A stretch of DNA of 64,000 nt from Micromonospora sp. C28SCA-DRY-2 (GCF_030519475.1 NZ_JAUMKD010000001.1:1178001-1242000); one strand, 5' to 3'. Positions 12,277-21,464 are shown, counted from the first letter of the stretch. Numbers and translations are program-made. The notes: generated from the letters alone by a model not told the origin.

Positions 12277-12282
12277 ACGTTA
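12277..12282 (-). promoter_or_regulatory. -10 box, leaderless metB
   Basis: TAACGT on the minus strand ends 7 nt before the metB ATG. No ribosome site is visible. Confidence 0.55.
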
Positions 12283-12379
12283 GTCGTCCCGCCCGTCCCA
12301 GCCCATGGAACCCGGGGCAGCTCACCTGCGCGCCGAACCTGGTCGACGCGCCGTCCGCCGGGCAGCCGGCGGCCGGGAC

Positions 12380-12385
12380 TACCCT
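12380..12385 (+). promoter_or_regulatory. -10 box, leaderless HIT gene
   Basis: TACCCT ends 6 nt before the ATG at 12392. No ribosome site is visible. Confidence 0.5.
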
Positions 12386-12391
12386 GCCGGG

Positions 12392-12811
12392 ATGAGCGGG
12401 TGCGTGTTCTGCGGCATCGTGGCGGGCGAGGTCCCGGCGTTCCGGGTGGCCGACGAGCCGGACGGGGTGGCGTTCCTGGACACCCGGCCGGTCTTCAAGG
12501 GACACGTGCTCGTGGTGCCGCGCACCCACCTGGTCACCCTGGCGGACCTGCCGCCCGAGGCGCTCGCCGGCTACTTCGGCCTGGTGCGGCGCATCGCGGT
12601 GGCCGTGGAGACCGGTCTGGGGGCCGGCGGGACGTTCGTGGCGATGAACAACAAGGTGTCCCAGTCCGTCCCCCACCTGCACACCCACGTGGTTCCCCGG
12701 ACCAAGGGGGACGGGCTGCGCGGCTTCTTCTGGCCCCGCACCCGCTACGCCGACGACACCGACGCCGCCGACCACGCCGCCCGGGTCGCCGCCGCCCTGC
12801 CCACCCCCTGA
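12392..12811 (+). CDS. HIT-family nucleotide hydrolase/transferase
   Basis: This 139-residue protein is of the HINT/FHIT type. The C-terminal histidine triad is HLHTHVVPR, with His95, His97 and His99; the middle of the motif binds the nucleotide alpha-phosphate. The N-terminal CVFCGIVAGEVPAF has Cys4 and Cys7, as in zinc-binding HINT-like members. VFKGHVLVVPRTH is also conserved. The substrate is probably a nucleoside phosphoramidate or dinucleoside polyphosphate but is unproven. It diverges from metB across a 122-bp spacer, and its start sits 6 nt after a TACCCT box. Confidence 0.93.
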   Translation: MSGCVFCGIVAGEVPAFRVADEPDGVAFLDTRPVFKGHVLVVPRTHLVTLADLPPEALAGYFGLVRRIAVAVETGLGAGGTFVAMNNKVSQSVPHLHTHVVPRTKGDGLRGFFWPRTRYADDTDAADHAARVAAALPTP

Positions 12812-12977
12812 CCGGGGGCCTCCGGGGTGCGGCCGGGGCGGCTCTGGCGCCACCAACCGCCCCCGGAGCGACGGCCGCGCCAGCGCCCGACGCGGTCGCG
12901 CCTGAGTGGTGGTGGGGCGGGTAAGGATGCGGGGTCCACCGGCGTTGCACGCTGGGAGAGGACGAAAGGAGTCCCAC

Positions 12978-13640
<663 letters not shown>

Positions 13641-13659
13641 CCGTCCCGACAGTCCGATT

Positions 13660-13694
13660 CCGGGCCTGCGGTGTTTGTCACACCGCAGGCCCGG
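13660..13694 (+). terminator. msrA terminator
   Basis: A perfect 15-bp inverted repeat (CCGGGCCTGCGGTGT and its complement) around a TTGTC loop lies 19 bp after the msrA stop. There is no long U-tract. Confidence 0.7.
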
Positions 13695-13779
13695 CACATT
13701 TCCGGCATCCGTTCGGGCCGGGACAGGAACCACCGCCCGGGACCGCCCGCTACCGAGAGTGGCGGGCATTCTAGCCAAC

Positions 13780-13797
13780 CTGTCATCTGACTGTCAT
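13780..13797 (+). promoter_or_regulatory. Pho-box-like direct repeat upstream of NAGGN operon
   Basis: CTGTCAT, 4 nt, then CTGTCAT lie 47 bp before the asnO start. The 11-bp period is one helix turn. Both heptamers match the E. coli PhoB box exactly, although actinobacterial PhoP boxes are usually of the GTTCACC type. It may bind an OmpR/PhoB-type response regulator. A weak CAACAT -10 candidate follows at 13817-13822. Confidence 0.45.
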
Positions 13798-13843
13798 CGG
13801 CTCAACGGGCGAACTGCAACATCCTCTGGCAGCATGGGCTCGC

Positions 13844-15628
13844 ATGTGCGGACTTGCGGGTGAGTTCCGCCGTGACGGTTCACGCGCCGATGTGGCGGCG
13901 GTGGAGCGCATGGCGGCCACGATGAGTGACCGAGGGCCCGACGACAGCGGGGTGTGGTCCCAGGGGCCGACGGCCCTGGGCCACCGGCGTCTGAAGATCA
14001 TCGACCTCTCGGCGGCGAGCGGCCAGCCACTGGTCGACCCCGACGCCGGCCTGACCGGCGTCTTCAACGGCTGCGTCTACAACTACCGGGAACTGCGGGC
14101 GGAACTGACGGCCCGGGGCCACCGCTTCTTCTCCACCGGCGACAGCGAGGTCGTGGTCAAGGCGTACGCCGAGTGGGGCCTCGACTTCGTCGACCACCTG
14201 GTCGGCATGTTCGCCGTGGCGATCAGCGAGCGGGACACCGGACGGCTGGTGCTGGCCCGGGACCGGCTCGGCATCAAGCCGCTCTACCTGGCCGAGACGC
14301 CCGGCGTGGTGCGGTTCGCCAGCACCCTGCCGGCGCTGCTGGCCGGCGGTGGGGTCGACACCACCATCGACCCGGTAGCCCTCGCCCACTACCTGAGCTT
14401 CCACAGCATCGTGCCGCCGCCGCGCACCATCCTGCGCGGGGTGAGCAAGCTGCCGCCGGCCACCGTCCGGGTCTACGAGCCGGACGGGCGCACCCACGAG
14501 CGGGTCTACTGGGATCCGTCGTTCACCCGCGACGCCGGCCGGACCGGCTGGTCCGAGCGGGACTGGCAGGACGCCCTGCTGGAGTCGCTGACCACCGCCG
14601 TGCGCCGGCGGATGGTCGCCGACGTGCCGGTCGGCGTGCTGCTCTCCGGTGGCCTGGACTCCAGCCTGGTGGTCGCCCTCCTCGCCGAACAGGGGCAGCG
14701 CGGGCTGGCCACCTTCTCCATCGGGTTCGACGCGGTCGGCGGCCGGGAGGGCGACGAGTTCGTCTACTCCGACCTGGTGGCCAAGACCTTCGACACCGAC
14801 CACCACCAGATCAGGGTGGCCGCCGGCGACCTGGTGCCGCCGCTGGAGGCCGCCGTCGCGGCCATGAGCGAGCCGATGGTCAGCCACGACTGCGTGGCGT
14901 TCTGGCTGCTCAGCCAGGAGGTGTCGAAGCACGTCAAGGTGGTCCAGTCCGGCCAGGGCGCGGACGAGATCCTCGGCGGCTACCACTGGTACCCGCCGCT
15001 GGCGGGCGTCGACCGGGAGCGGGCCCTCGACACGTACGCCCGGGCGTTCTTCGACCGGGACGCGGCCGGGCTGGCCCGGGTGCTCAACCCGGCCTGGCTG
15101 GCCGACGGCGACCCGGCGCGGGAGTTCGTGGCCGCGCACCTGGCCCGGCCCGGCGCGCAGACAGCTGTCGACGCGGGCCTGCGGATCGACACCCAGGTGA
15201 TGCTGGTCGACGACCCGGTGAAGCGGGTGGACAACATGACCATGGCGCACGGGCTGGAGGCCCGCGTGCCGTTCCTCGACCACGAGTTCGTCGAGCTGGC
15301 CGCCGGCTGCCCACCCGAGCTGAAGCTGGCCCAGGGCGGCAAGGGCGTGCTCAAGGAGATCGGCCGCCGGGTGCTGCCGCACGAGGTCATCGACCGGCCC
15401 AAGGGCTACTTCCCGGTGCCCGGCCTGACCCACCTGGAGGGGAAGCTGCTCGACCGGGTCCGGGACGCGCTCACCGACCCCGCCGCCCGCCGCCGCGACC
15501 TGTTCCGCGCCGACTACGTCGACGCGCTGCTGGCCGACCCGAACGCCGAACTGACCCCGCTGAACGGAAACAAGCTGTGGCAACTCGGACTCCTGGAAAT
15601 GTGGCTCCAGAGCCACGGAATCGACTGA
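13844..15628 (+). CDS. asnO: N-acetylglutaminylglutamine amidotransferase (NAGGN synthesis)
   Basis: This asparagine-synthase-like enzyme has 594 residues. It amidates N-acetylglutaminylglutamine to the osmoprotectant NAGGN. The start is fixed by the N-terminal nucleophile Cys2 (MCGLAGEF) of the class II glutaminase domain. That domain keeps RGPDDSG, GHRRLKIIDL and FNGCVYNY. The synthetase domain has the PP-loop SGGLDSS near residue 267 and GQGADEILGGY. Assignment to the NAGGN branch rather than asparagine rests mainly on the next two genes, which form the known trio. No Shine-Dalgarno is evident. The GTG of ngg lies 2 nt after the stop, so the operon is tight. Confidence 0.92.
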   Translation: MCGLAGEFRRDGSRADVAAVERMAATMSDRGPDDSGVWSQGPTALGHRRLKIIDLSAASGQPLVDPDAGLTGVFNGCVYNYRELRAELTARGHRFFSTGDSEVVVKAYAEWGLDFVDHLVGMFAVAISERDTGRLVLARDRLGIKPLYLAETPGVVRFASTLPALLAGGGVDTTIDPVALAHYLSFHSIVPPPRTILRGVSKLPPATVRVYEPDGRTHERVYWDPSFTRDAGRTGWSERDWQDALLESLTTAVRRRMVADVPVGVLLSGGLDSSLVVALLAEQGQRGLATFSIGFDAVGGREGDEFVYSDLVAKTFDTDHHQIRVAAGDLVPPLEAAVAAMSEPMVSHDCVAFWLLSQEVSKHVKVVQSGQGADEILGGYHWYPPLAGVDRERALDTYARAFFDRDAAGLARVLNPAWLADGDPAREFVAAHLARPGAQTAVDAGLRIDTQVMLVDDPVKRVDNMTMAHGLEARVPFLDHEFVELAAGCPPELKLAQGGKGVLKEIGRRVLPHEVIDRPKGYFPVPGLTHLEGKLLDRVRDALTDPAARRRDLFRADYVDALLADPNAELTPLNGNKLWQLGLLEMWLQSHGID

Positions 15629-15630
15629 CC

Positions 15631-17448
15631 GTGACCGACACCATCGCGACCGGGATGGCGCGCCTCGACCGGGCCCGCAGCGACGTCCGGCGGTACGAGC
15701 GGGTCGGTCCGGGCGGCGACCCGGTGGCGCCGGGCGGCGACGAGCCGCCGGCCGACGCCGCGGGCGTGGTGCTGGACTGCGGCTGGGGCCGGCTGGTCTT
15801 CGGGCAGACCTTCGCCGACCAGGCCGCCGTCGCCGACGTGCTGCGCTCCGAGGCGGCCGGCTCCCGGGACATCTGCATCTACCTGCGGGACCCGCACGTG
15901 CTGGTCTCCCGGCTGCCGGACGAGCTCTTCATCGACCCGTCGCTGACCTACCGGTTGCCGCTCGGCCCGGAGCAGCGGGCCGCCGAGGCGCCGGTCGACC
16001 TGCCCGGGGTACGCGTCCGGCCGCTGCGCGACGCCGCCGACGCGGACGCGGTCAACCGGATCTACGCGGCCAACGGGATGGTCACCGCGCCGGTCGACGT
16101 GCTGGTCGCCAACGCCCGCACCGACCGCTTCCTGCACCTGGTGGCCGAGGCGGCCGACGGCGCGATCGTCGGCACCGTCACCGGCGTGGACCACGTCGCG
16201 GTCTTCGGCGACCCGGAGCGCGGCGCCAGCCTCTGGTGCCTGACCGTCGACTTCAACCGGGCCCCGCCCGGCACCGGGCAGGCGCTGATCACCGAGCTGG
16301 CGTCCCGGCTGGTCGCCCGCGGCCGGGCGTACGTGGACCTGTCGGTGCTGGCGGAGAACGAGGGGGCGATCCGGCTCTACGAGCGGCTCGGCTTCCACCG
16401 GACCGCCACGCTCTGCGTGAAGCGGAAGAACCCGATCAACGAGCGGCTCTTCCTGCCCGCCCTGCCCGACGGCTACGACCGGCTCAACCCGTACGCCCGG
16501 ATCGTCGCCGACGAGGCGATGCGCCGGGGCATCCGGGTGGAGGTGACCGACCCGGCCTGGGGCGAGCTACGACTGACCAGCGGCGGCCGGACCGTCCTCA
16601 CCCGGGAATCGCTGTCCGAGCTGACCTCGGCGGTGGCGATGAGCCGCTGCGACGACAAGCGGGTCACCCGGCGGATCCTCGCCGAGGCCGGCCTGTCGGT
16701 GCCCCGCGGCCGGACCGCCACCGGCGACGACGGCGACACCGCCTTCCTGGCCGAGGTCGGCCGGGTGGTGGTCAAGCCGGCCCGCGGCGAGCAGGGCAAC
16801 GGCATCACGGTCGGGGTGGCCGACCCGGCGGCGCTGGCCACCGCGGTCGAGCTGGCCGCCCGGTTCTGCCCGGACGTACTGATCGAGGAGTTGTGCGACG
16901 GCGAGGACCTGCGGGTGGTCGTGATCGACCACGAGGTGGTGGCCGCGGCGGTGCGCCGCCCGGCCGCCGTCACCGGGGACGGGGTGCACGACATCGCCGA
17001 GCTGGTCGAGCGGCAGAGCCGCCGCCGGGCGGCCGCCACCGGCGGCGAGTCCCGGATCCCGGTCGACGAGATGACCCGGGACGTGCTGGCCGAGGCCGGC
17101 TACACCCTGCGCGACGTGCTGCCCGAGGGGGAGGTGCTGGTGGTGCGCCGGACCGCCAACCTGCACACCGGCGGCACCATCCACGACGTCACCGGCGACC
17201 TGCACCCGGAGATCGCCGAGGCGTGCGTGGCCGCGAGCCGGGCGCTGGACATCCCGGTCACCGGGCTGGACCTGCTGGTCGGCTCCCCGGACCGGCCGGA
17301 GCACGTCTTCATCGAGGCCAACGAGCGGCCCGGCCTGGCCAACCACGAGCCGCAGCCGACCGCCGAACGCTTCGTGGACCTGCTCTTCCCCGGCACCCGG
17401 GCCCCGCAGCGGCTCTGGTCGCCGGCCGGCGCGGGAGGTGCCGGGTGA
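15631..17448 (+). CDS. ngg: N-acetylglutaminylglutamine synthetase (GNAT plus ATP-grasp)
   Basis: This 605-residue two-domain enzyme makes N-acetylglutaminylglutamine. A GNAT acetyltransferase domain (about residues 125-275) has the CoA loop near residue 210 and ENEGAIRLYERLGFHR. It is joined to an ATP-grasp ligase (about 330-595) with VVVKPARGEQGNGI near residue 379, and VFIEANERPGL at the metal site. Known for the family: acetylation of glutamine and ligation to a second glutamine. The start is GTG at 15631, 2 nt after the asnO stop. The end overlaps the next start as GTGA. The fusion is the family's normal form. Confidence 0.93.
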   Translation: MTDTIATGMARLDRARSDVRRYERVGPGGDPVAPGGDEPPADAAGVVLDCGWGRLVFGQTFADQAAVADVLRSEAAGSRDICIYLRDPHVLVSRLPDELFIDPSLTYRLPLGPEQRAAEAPVDLPGVRVRPLRDAADADAVNRIYAANGMVTAPVDVLVANARTDRFLHLVAEAADGAIVGTVTGVDHVAVFGDPERGASLWCLTVDFNRAPPGTGQALITELASRLVARGRAYVDLSVLAENEGAIRLYERLGFHRTATLCVKRKNPINERLFLPALPDGYDRLNPYARIVADEAMRRGIRVEVTDPAWGELRLTSGGRTVLTRESLSELTSAVAMSRCDDKRVTRRILAEAGLSVPRGRTATGDDGDTAFLAEVGRVVVKPARGEQGNGITVGVADPAALATAVELAARFCPDVLIEELCDGEDLRVVVIDHEVVAAAVRRPAAVTGDGVHDIAELVERQSRRRAAATGGESRIPVDEMTRDVLAEAGYTLRDVLPEGEVLVVRRTANLHTGGTIHDVTGDLHPEIAEACVAASRALDIPVTGLDLLVGSPDRPEHVFIEANERPGLANHEPQPTAERFVDLLFPGTRAPQRLWSPAGAGGAG

Positions 17449-18659
17449 GCCCGCGACCGCTGGAGATCGACCTGGACTACCTGCGCCAGGTGCTGGTGGA
17501 ACTGCTGGAGATCCCGAGCCCGTCCGGGCGTACCGACCACGTGCAGCAGTACGTCGGCGAGCGGCTCTCCGCGCTCGGCATCGGCTCCACGCTGACCCGG
17601 CGCGGGGCGCTGAGCGCCTGCCTGCCCGGCCCCCGGGCCACCGGCGCCGACCGGGCGATAGTGGTGCACACCGACACCATCGGCGGGATGGTGAAGCGGC
17701 TCAAGGAGAACGGCCGGCTGGAGCTGAAGCCGATCGGCACGCACAGCGCCCGGTTCGCCGAGGGCGCCCACGTGCGGATCTTCACCGACGACCTGGACCG
17801 GGTGATCACCGGCCAGGTGCTCCCGCTCAAGGCCAGCGGGCACCGCTACAACGAGGGCGTCGACTCCCAGGGCATCGGCTGGGAGCAGGTCGAGGTGCGG
17901 GTCGACGAGCCGGTCTCCGACATCGCCGGACTGCGGGCGCTCGGCGTCGACGCGGGCGACTTCGTGGCGTTCCTGCCCAACCCGACGGTCACCCCCACCG
18001 GGTACGTCAAGTCCCGGCACCTCGACGACAAGGCGGGCGTGGCGGCGGTGCTGACCGCGTTCAAGGCGCTGGTCGACGCCGGCGTGCGCCCGGCGGTCAC
18101 CGCGCACCTGCTGGTCACGGTGACCGAGGAGATCGGCCACGGCGCCTCGCACGGCCTGGATCCGGACGTGGCGGAGATCGTGTCGGTGGACGCGGCGGTG
18201 GTCGCCCCCGGCCAGCAGTCCCGGGAGGACGCGGCCACCCTGGCCATGGGCGACGGGGTGGGGCCGTTCGACTACCACCTGACCCGCAACCTCGCCTCGA
18301 TCGCCGCCGAGCACGGGGTGCGCCTGGTCCGGGACGTCTTCGACTACTACCGCTCGGACGTGGCGGCGGCGGTGGAGGCCGGGGCGCACGCCCGGGTGGC
18401 GCTGCTCGGCTTCGGCGTCGACGCCACCCACGGGCACGAACGCACCCACCTCGACGGGCTGCGCCACCTGACCCAACTGCTCTGCCTCTACCTGCAGAGC
18501 GAGCTGGTCTTTCCGGAGTGGGACGCCGAACCGGAGGGCGACCTGGCCGACTTCCCGTCGCTGGCGGTGCAACCGGCCGGCGGGGAGGGCCCCCGGGAGG
18601 GCCCGATCGGCATCGCCGACGCCGCCGGGGCCGGCCCGCATTCCCGCTCGGGCATGTGA
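17445..18659 (+). CDS. NAGGN-system M42-family peptidase
   Basis: This 404-residue metallo-hydrolase is of the M42/M20-like kind that regularly forms a trio with the two genes before it. Metal-ligand segments are VVHTDTIGGMV (near 74), SRHLDDKAGVAAV (near 192) and VTEEIGHGAS (near 228). ATHGHERTHLDGL lies near the C-terminus. Its exact role is not established; turnover or release of NAGGN is a reasonable inference. GTG at 17445 overlaps the ngg stop and follows GGGAGG by 6 nt, so it is translationally coupled. The last 40 residues are low-complexity Gly/Pro-rich. Confidence 0.9.
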   Translation: MSPRPLEIDLDYLRQVLVELLEIPSPSGRTDHVQQYVGERLSALGIGSTLTRRGALSACLPGPRATGADRAIVVHTDTIGGMVKRLKENGRLELKPIGTHSARFAEGAHVRIFTDDLDRVITGQVLPLKASGHRYNEGVDSQGIGWEQVEVRVDEPVSDIAGLRALGVDAGDFVAFLPNPTVTPTGYVKSRHLDDKAGVAAVLTAFKALVDAGVRPAVTAHLLVTVTEEIGHGASHGLDPDVAEIVSVDAAVVAPGQQSREDAATLAMGDGVGPFDYHLTRNLASIAAEHGVRLVRDVFDYYRSDVAAAVEAGAHARVALLGFGVDATHGHERTHLDGLRHLTQLLCLYLQSELVFPEWDAEPEGDLADFPSLAVQPAGGEGPREGPIGIADAAGAGPHSRSGM

Positions 18660-18669
18660 TCGAAATCCG

Positions 18670-18698
18670 TTGCCGGGGGCAGCGGCACTGGATAGCGT
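18670..18698 (+). promoter_or_regulatory. Promoter of the short leader transcript
   Basis: TTGCCG, 17 nt, TAGCGT. This is a good housekeeping-type match with ideal spacing. The predicted start near 18705 leaves only a few nt before the Shine-Dalgarno. Confidence 0.6.
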
Positions 18699-18711
18699 GG
18701 CCGTACACGGG

Positions 18712-18726
18712 AAAGGAGGTGGTCCA
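18712..18726 (+). promoter_or_regulatory. Extended Shine-Dalgarno
   Basis: AAAGGAGGTGGTCCA pairs with the 16S 3' end over about 14 of 15 positions if the usual CACCTCCTTT tail applies. This is far longer than any other ribosome site in the window. It lies before a TTG at 18730. Confidence 0.55.
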
Positions 18727-18729
18727 GAC

Positions 18730-18768
18730 TTGTATAGCAATCGGACTCGTGAGGTGGCTGTCCGCTAG
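18730..18768 (+). CDS. 12-residue leader ORF
   Basis: TTG opens a frame encoding [12 protein letters not shown], then TAG. It is 3-10 nt after the extended Shine-Dalgarno, depending on where pairing ends. The peptide is not enriched for one amino acid as classical attenuator peptides are, except for three arginines. No homologue is recognised with certainty. Translation is inferred only from the ribosome site and promoter. Confidence 0.4.
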   Translation: MYSNRTREVAVR

Positions 18769-18866
18769 CCGCTGTCCTCGACAGTAATCCGTCCGCCGCG
18801 AGGCGGGCACAGGCACCATCGTCGAGACCGTGTGGCAGCGGTGCGGCGAATCCACGACAGCCACCC

Positions 18867-18928
18867 GACCCCCGGGGTACCGGCCCAGTCCAGCCGGCCC
18901 GCGCGCGAGCGCGGAAGCCCCGGGGGTC
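18867..18928 (+). terminator. Terminator-like hairpin before RNase Z
   Basis: An 11-bp perfect stem (GACCCCCGGGG/CCCCGGGGGTC) encloses a 40-nt loop that can itself fold. TTTT follows at 18934-18937. It lies between the leader ORF and the RNase Z start. Confidence 0.45.
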
Positions 18929-18974
18929 GACCCTTTTCCGCCCCCGGGCCGGGGCGGGGCAGCCGGAGGTCAGC

Positions 18975-19904
18975 GTGTCGATGCGCGAGCTGGTGGTGCT
19001 GGGGACGGCCAGCCAGGCGCCCACCCGGCAGCGCAACCACAACGGCTACGTGCTGCGCTGGGACGACGAGGTGATCCTCTTCGACCCGGGCGAGGGCAGC
19101 CAGCGGCAGCTCCTCAACACCGGGGTGACCGCCACCGACCTGACCCGGGTCTGCGTCACCCACTTCCACGGCGACCACTGCCTCGGCCTGCCCGGCACCA
19201 TCCAGCGGCTCTCCCTGGACCGGGTGCCCCGCCCGGTGGCGATGCACTTCCCGGCCGGCGGCGCCGAGTACTTCGCCCGGCTGCGGTACGCGTCCAGCTT
19301 CTACGAGACCGCCGAGCTGCGGGTCGAGCCGATCGAGGCCGACGGGCAGCGGATCGCGCTGCGCTGCGGCACGCTGGAGGCCCGCCGGCTGCGACACCCC
19401 ATCGAGACGTACGGCTACCGGCTGGTCGAGCCGGACGGCTGCCGGATGCTGCCGGAGAGGCTGGCCGCGTACGGCATCAGCGGGCCGGCGGTGGGCGAGC
19501 TGCTCCGGGTCGGCCACCTCGACCTCGACGGACGCCGCGTCACCCGGGACGAGGTGAGCGTGCCCCGACCGGGGCAGCGGTTCGCCTTCGTCATGGACAC
19601 CGGCCTCTGCGACGGGGTGTACGCCCTCGCCGAGCACGCCGACCTGCTGGTGATCGAGTCGACCTTCCTGGAGTCGGAGGCGGCGCTCGCCGCCGAGGTC
19701 GGTCACCTGACCGCGGCCCAGGCCGCGCGGGTGGCGGCCGAGTCGGGGGTACGCCGGCTCGTGCTCACCCACTTCTCCCAGCGGTACGCCGACGCGAGCC
19801 GGTTCGCCGACGAGGCGCGCGAGCACTTCGACGGGGAGCTGGTGGTCGCGGAGGACCTGCTGACCGTGCAGGTGCCGCCACGGCGGGTAGCCTCGGCCGG
19901 GTGA
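18975..19904 (+). CDS. rnz: Ribonuclease Z (tRNA 3'-processing)
   Basis: This metallo-beta-lactamase-fold endonuclease matures tRNA 3' ends. At 309 residues it is the short bacterial form. The zinc motif [13 protein letters not shown] has His63, His65, Asp67 and His68. [15 protein letters not shown] and [10 protein letters not shown] supply the later ligands. The start is uncertain: GTG at 18975 is 4 nt and ATG at 18981 is 10 nt after GGAGGT. The stop overlaps the next GNAT gene as GTGA. A possible attenuator precedes it. Confidence 0.93.
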   Translation: MSMRELVVLGTASQAPTRQRNHNGYVLRWDDEVILFDPGEGSQRQLLNTGVTATDLTRVCVTHFHGDHCLGLPGTIQRLSLDRVPRPVAMHFPAGGAEYFARLRYASSFYETAELRVEPIEADGQRIALRCGTLEARRLRHPIETYGYRLVEPDGCRMLPERLAAYGISGPAVGELLRVGHLDLDGRRVTRDEVSVPRPGQRFAFVMDTGLCDGVYALAEHADLLVIESTFLESEAALAAEVGHLTAAQAARVAAESGVRRLVLTHFSQRYADASRFADEAREHFDGELVVAEDLLTVQVPPRRVASAG

Positions 19905-20410
19905 GCGTCACCCTCCGCCCCGCCACCGAGGCCGACCTGATGCCGGTCGGCGCCCTGCACCAGCGCTCCCGGGTCGCCGCGTACTCGTCCTTCCTGCCGC
20001 CGGAGTCGCTGGCCGAGCCGACCGCGGAGGCGATGGGGTCGTACTGGGTCGAGCGGTGGGGCTGGGAACGCGACGACCACCTGATGACCGTCGCCGAACG
20101 CGACGGCGCGCTGGTCGGCTTCAGCTACGTCGGGCCGGACGACGAGGGTGACCCGGAGACCGGGCTGCTCCACGCGATCCACCTGGCCCCGGCCGAGCGG
20201 GGCCGCGGGGTGGGCCGGGAGCTGATGGTCGACGCGCTCGCCACCATGCGGTCCCGGGGCTGGTCCCGGGCGGTGCTCTGGGTGCTGGCGGAGAATGCCC
20301 CCGCCCGGCGCTTCTACGAGCGGGGCGGGTGGGCGCCGACCGGGGCGGAGCGGGCGGACCTGATCGGTTCGGCGGTCACCACCCAGCTGCGCTACGCCCG
20401 GCCGCTGTGA
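19901..20410 (+). CDS. GNAT-family N-acetyltransferase
   Basis: This 169-residue single-domain acetyltransferase has an acetyl-CoA loop in [18 protein letters not shown], and the C-terminal [18 protein letters not shown] typical of the fold. The substrate is unknown. GTG at 19901 overlaps the RNase Z stop by 4 nt, so translation is probably coupled and the gene depends on the RNase Z transcript. Confidence 0.9.
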   Translation: MSVTLRPATEADLMPVGALHQRSRVAAYSSFLPPESLAEPTAEAMGSYWVERWGWERDDHLMTVAERDGALVGFSYVGPDDEGDPETGLLHAIHLAPAERGRGVGRELMVDALATMRSRGWSRAVLWVLAENAPARRFYERGGWAPTGAERADLIGSAVTTQLRYARPL

Positions 20411-20471
20411 CCGGGCGTTCGCTCTGAGCGGATCGGGGCATGCTCGTCGATCCCGCCGCGTTGCCGGGGTC

Positions 20472-21428
20472 ATGGAGACCGATCACACCGTGCCGGAGCC
20501 GGCCGAGGCCGCCGCTCTGGACGCGTACTCCCGGGTGGTCACGACCGTGGCGGCCCGGGTGCTGCCCAGCGTGGCCGCGCTGTCGGTGCGGACCGCGCGC
20601 GGGGCCGGGGCCGGCTCCGCGGTCACCGTGGGCGCCGACGGCCTGCTGCTGTCCAGCGCGCACGTGGTGCAGGGCGCCGGCGGCGGGACGGCGAGCTTCG
20701 CCGACGGCACCGAGACCCGGTTCCGGGTGGTCGGCGCCGACCCGCTGTCGGACCTGGCGGTGCTGTGGGCCGAGGAGGCCACCGTGGCGCCGGTCGAGCT
20801 GGGCGACGCCGACGCGTTGCGGATCGGCCAGCTGGTCGTCGCCGTCGGCAACCCGATGGGGCTGGCCGGCTCGGTCACCGCCGGCGTGGTCTCCGGGCTG
20901 GGCCGCTCGCTGCCCGCCCGGGACGGCCGGGTGACCCGGCTCATCGAGGACGTGATCCAGACCGACGCCGCGCTGAACCCGGGCAACTCCGGCGGCGCGC
21001 TCGCCGACTCGGCCGGGCGGGTGATCGGGGTGAACACCGCTGTCGCCGGCTACGGGCTCGGGCTGGCCGTACCGATCAACGCCACCACCCGGCAGATCAT
21101 CGCCGACCTGACCGCCGACGGCCGGGTCCGCCGGGCCTGGCTCGGCGTCGCCGGGGTGCCGGTGCCGCTGCCGCCGGAGGTCGCCGCGCGCACCGGCCAG
21201 CGGCGCGGGCTGCGGGTGGTCGAGGTGGTGCCGGGCAGTCCCGCCGGGTTGGCCGGGATCTACCTGGGCGACGTCATCGTCTCGGCCGGCGGGCGGCCGG
21301 TGCGCGACGGCCAGGGCCTGCAACGGCTGATGCTCGGCCCGGCGATCGGCACCCGGCTGCCGGTCACCGTGCTGCGCAAGGGCGCCTTCGTCGACGTGGT
21401 CGCGGTGCCCACCGAACTGACCCGCTGA
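20472..21428 (+). CDS. S1C serine protease with PDZ domain (HtrA/DegP-like)
   Basis: In this 318-residue trypsin-fold protease the catalytic triad is complete: His64 (LSSAHVVQG), Asp94 (LSDLAVL) and Ser173 (NPGNSGGAL). A single PDZ domain occupies about residues 220-312. Unlike most HtrA proteins it has no signal peptide or membrane anchor; the N-terminus (METDHTVPEPAEAAALDAYS) is acidic and soluble. It may therefore act in the cytoplasm. It ends at a strong bidirectional terminator facing cbs. Confidence 0.92.
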   Translation: METDHTVPEPAEAAALDAYSRVVTTVAARVLPSVAALSVRTARGAGAGSAVTVGADGLLLSSAHVVQGAGGGTASFADGTETRFRVVGADPLSDLAVLWAEEATVAPVELGDADALRIGQLVVAVGNPMGLAGSVTAGVVSGLGRSLPARDGRVTRLIEDVIQTDAALNPGNSGGALADSAGRVIGVNTAVAGYGLGLAVPINATTRQIIADLTADGRVRRAWLGVAGVPVPLPPEVAARTGQRRGLRVVEVVPGSPAGLAGIYLGDVIVSAGGRPVRDGQGLQRLMLGPAIGTRLPVTVLRKGAFVDVVAVPTELTR

Positions 21429-21464
21429 CCGCCGGCCGCACCGCCGGGCACCGCCGCCGGATAC

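Larger units (their letters stand above)
18660..18974 (+). other. Structured leader region upstream of RNase Z
   Basis: This 315-bp stretch holds a promoter (18670-18698), an extended Shine-Dalgarno (18712-18726), a 12-codon ORF (18730-18768), a small GNRA-type hairpin (CCGCC-GCGA-GGCGG, near 18792-18805) and a long terminator-like inverted repeat with a T4 run (18867-18937). I see no other gene. The order leader peptide, terminator, gene resembles an attenuator, or a short independent transcript of about 230 nt. Confidence 0.5.

Noticed and set aside
18711..18727. Possible fragment of a 16S rRNA gene (complement of its 3' end)
   Set aside because: The match is only about 15 nt, contains a mismatch and is followed by a start codon. 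A strong Shine-Dalgarno explains it better.
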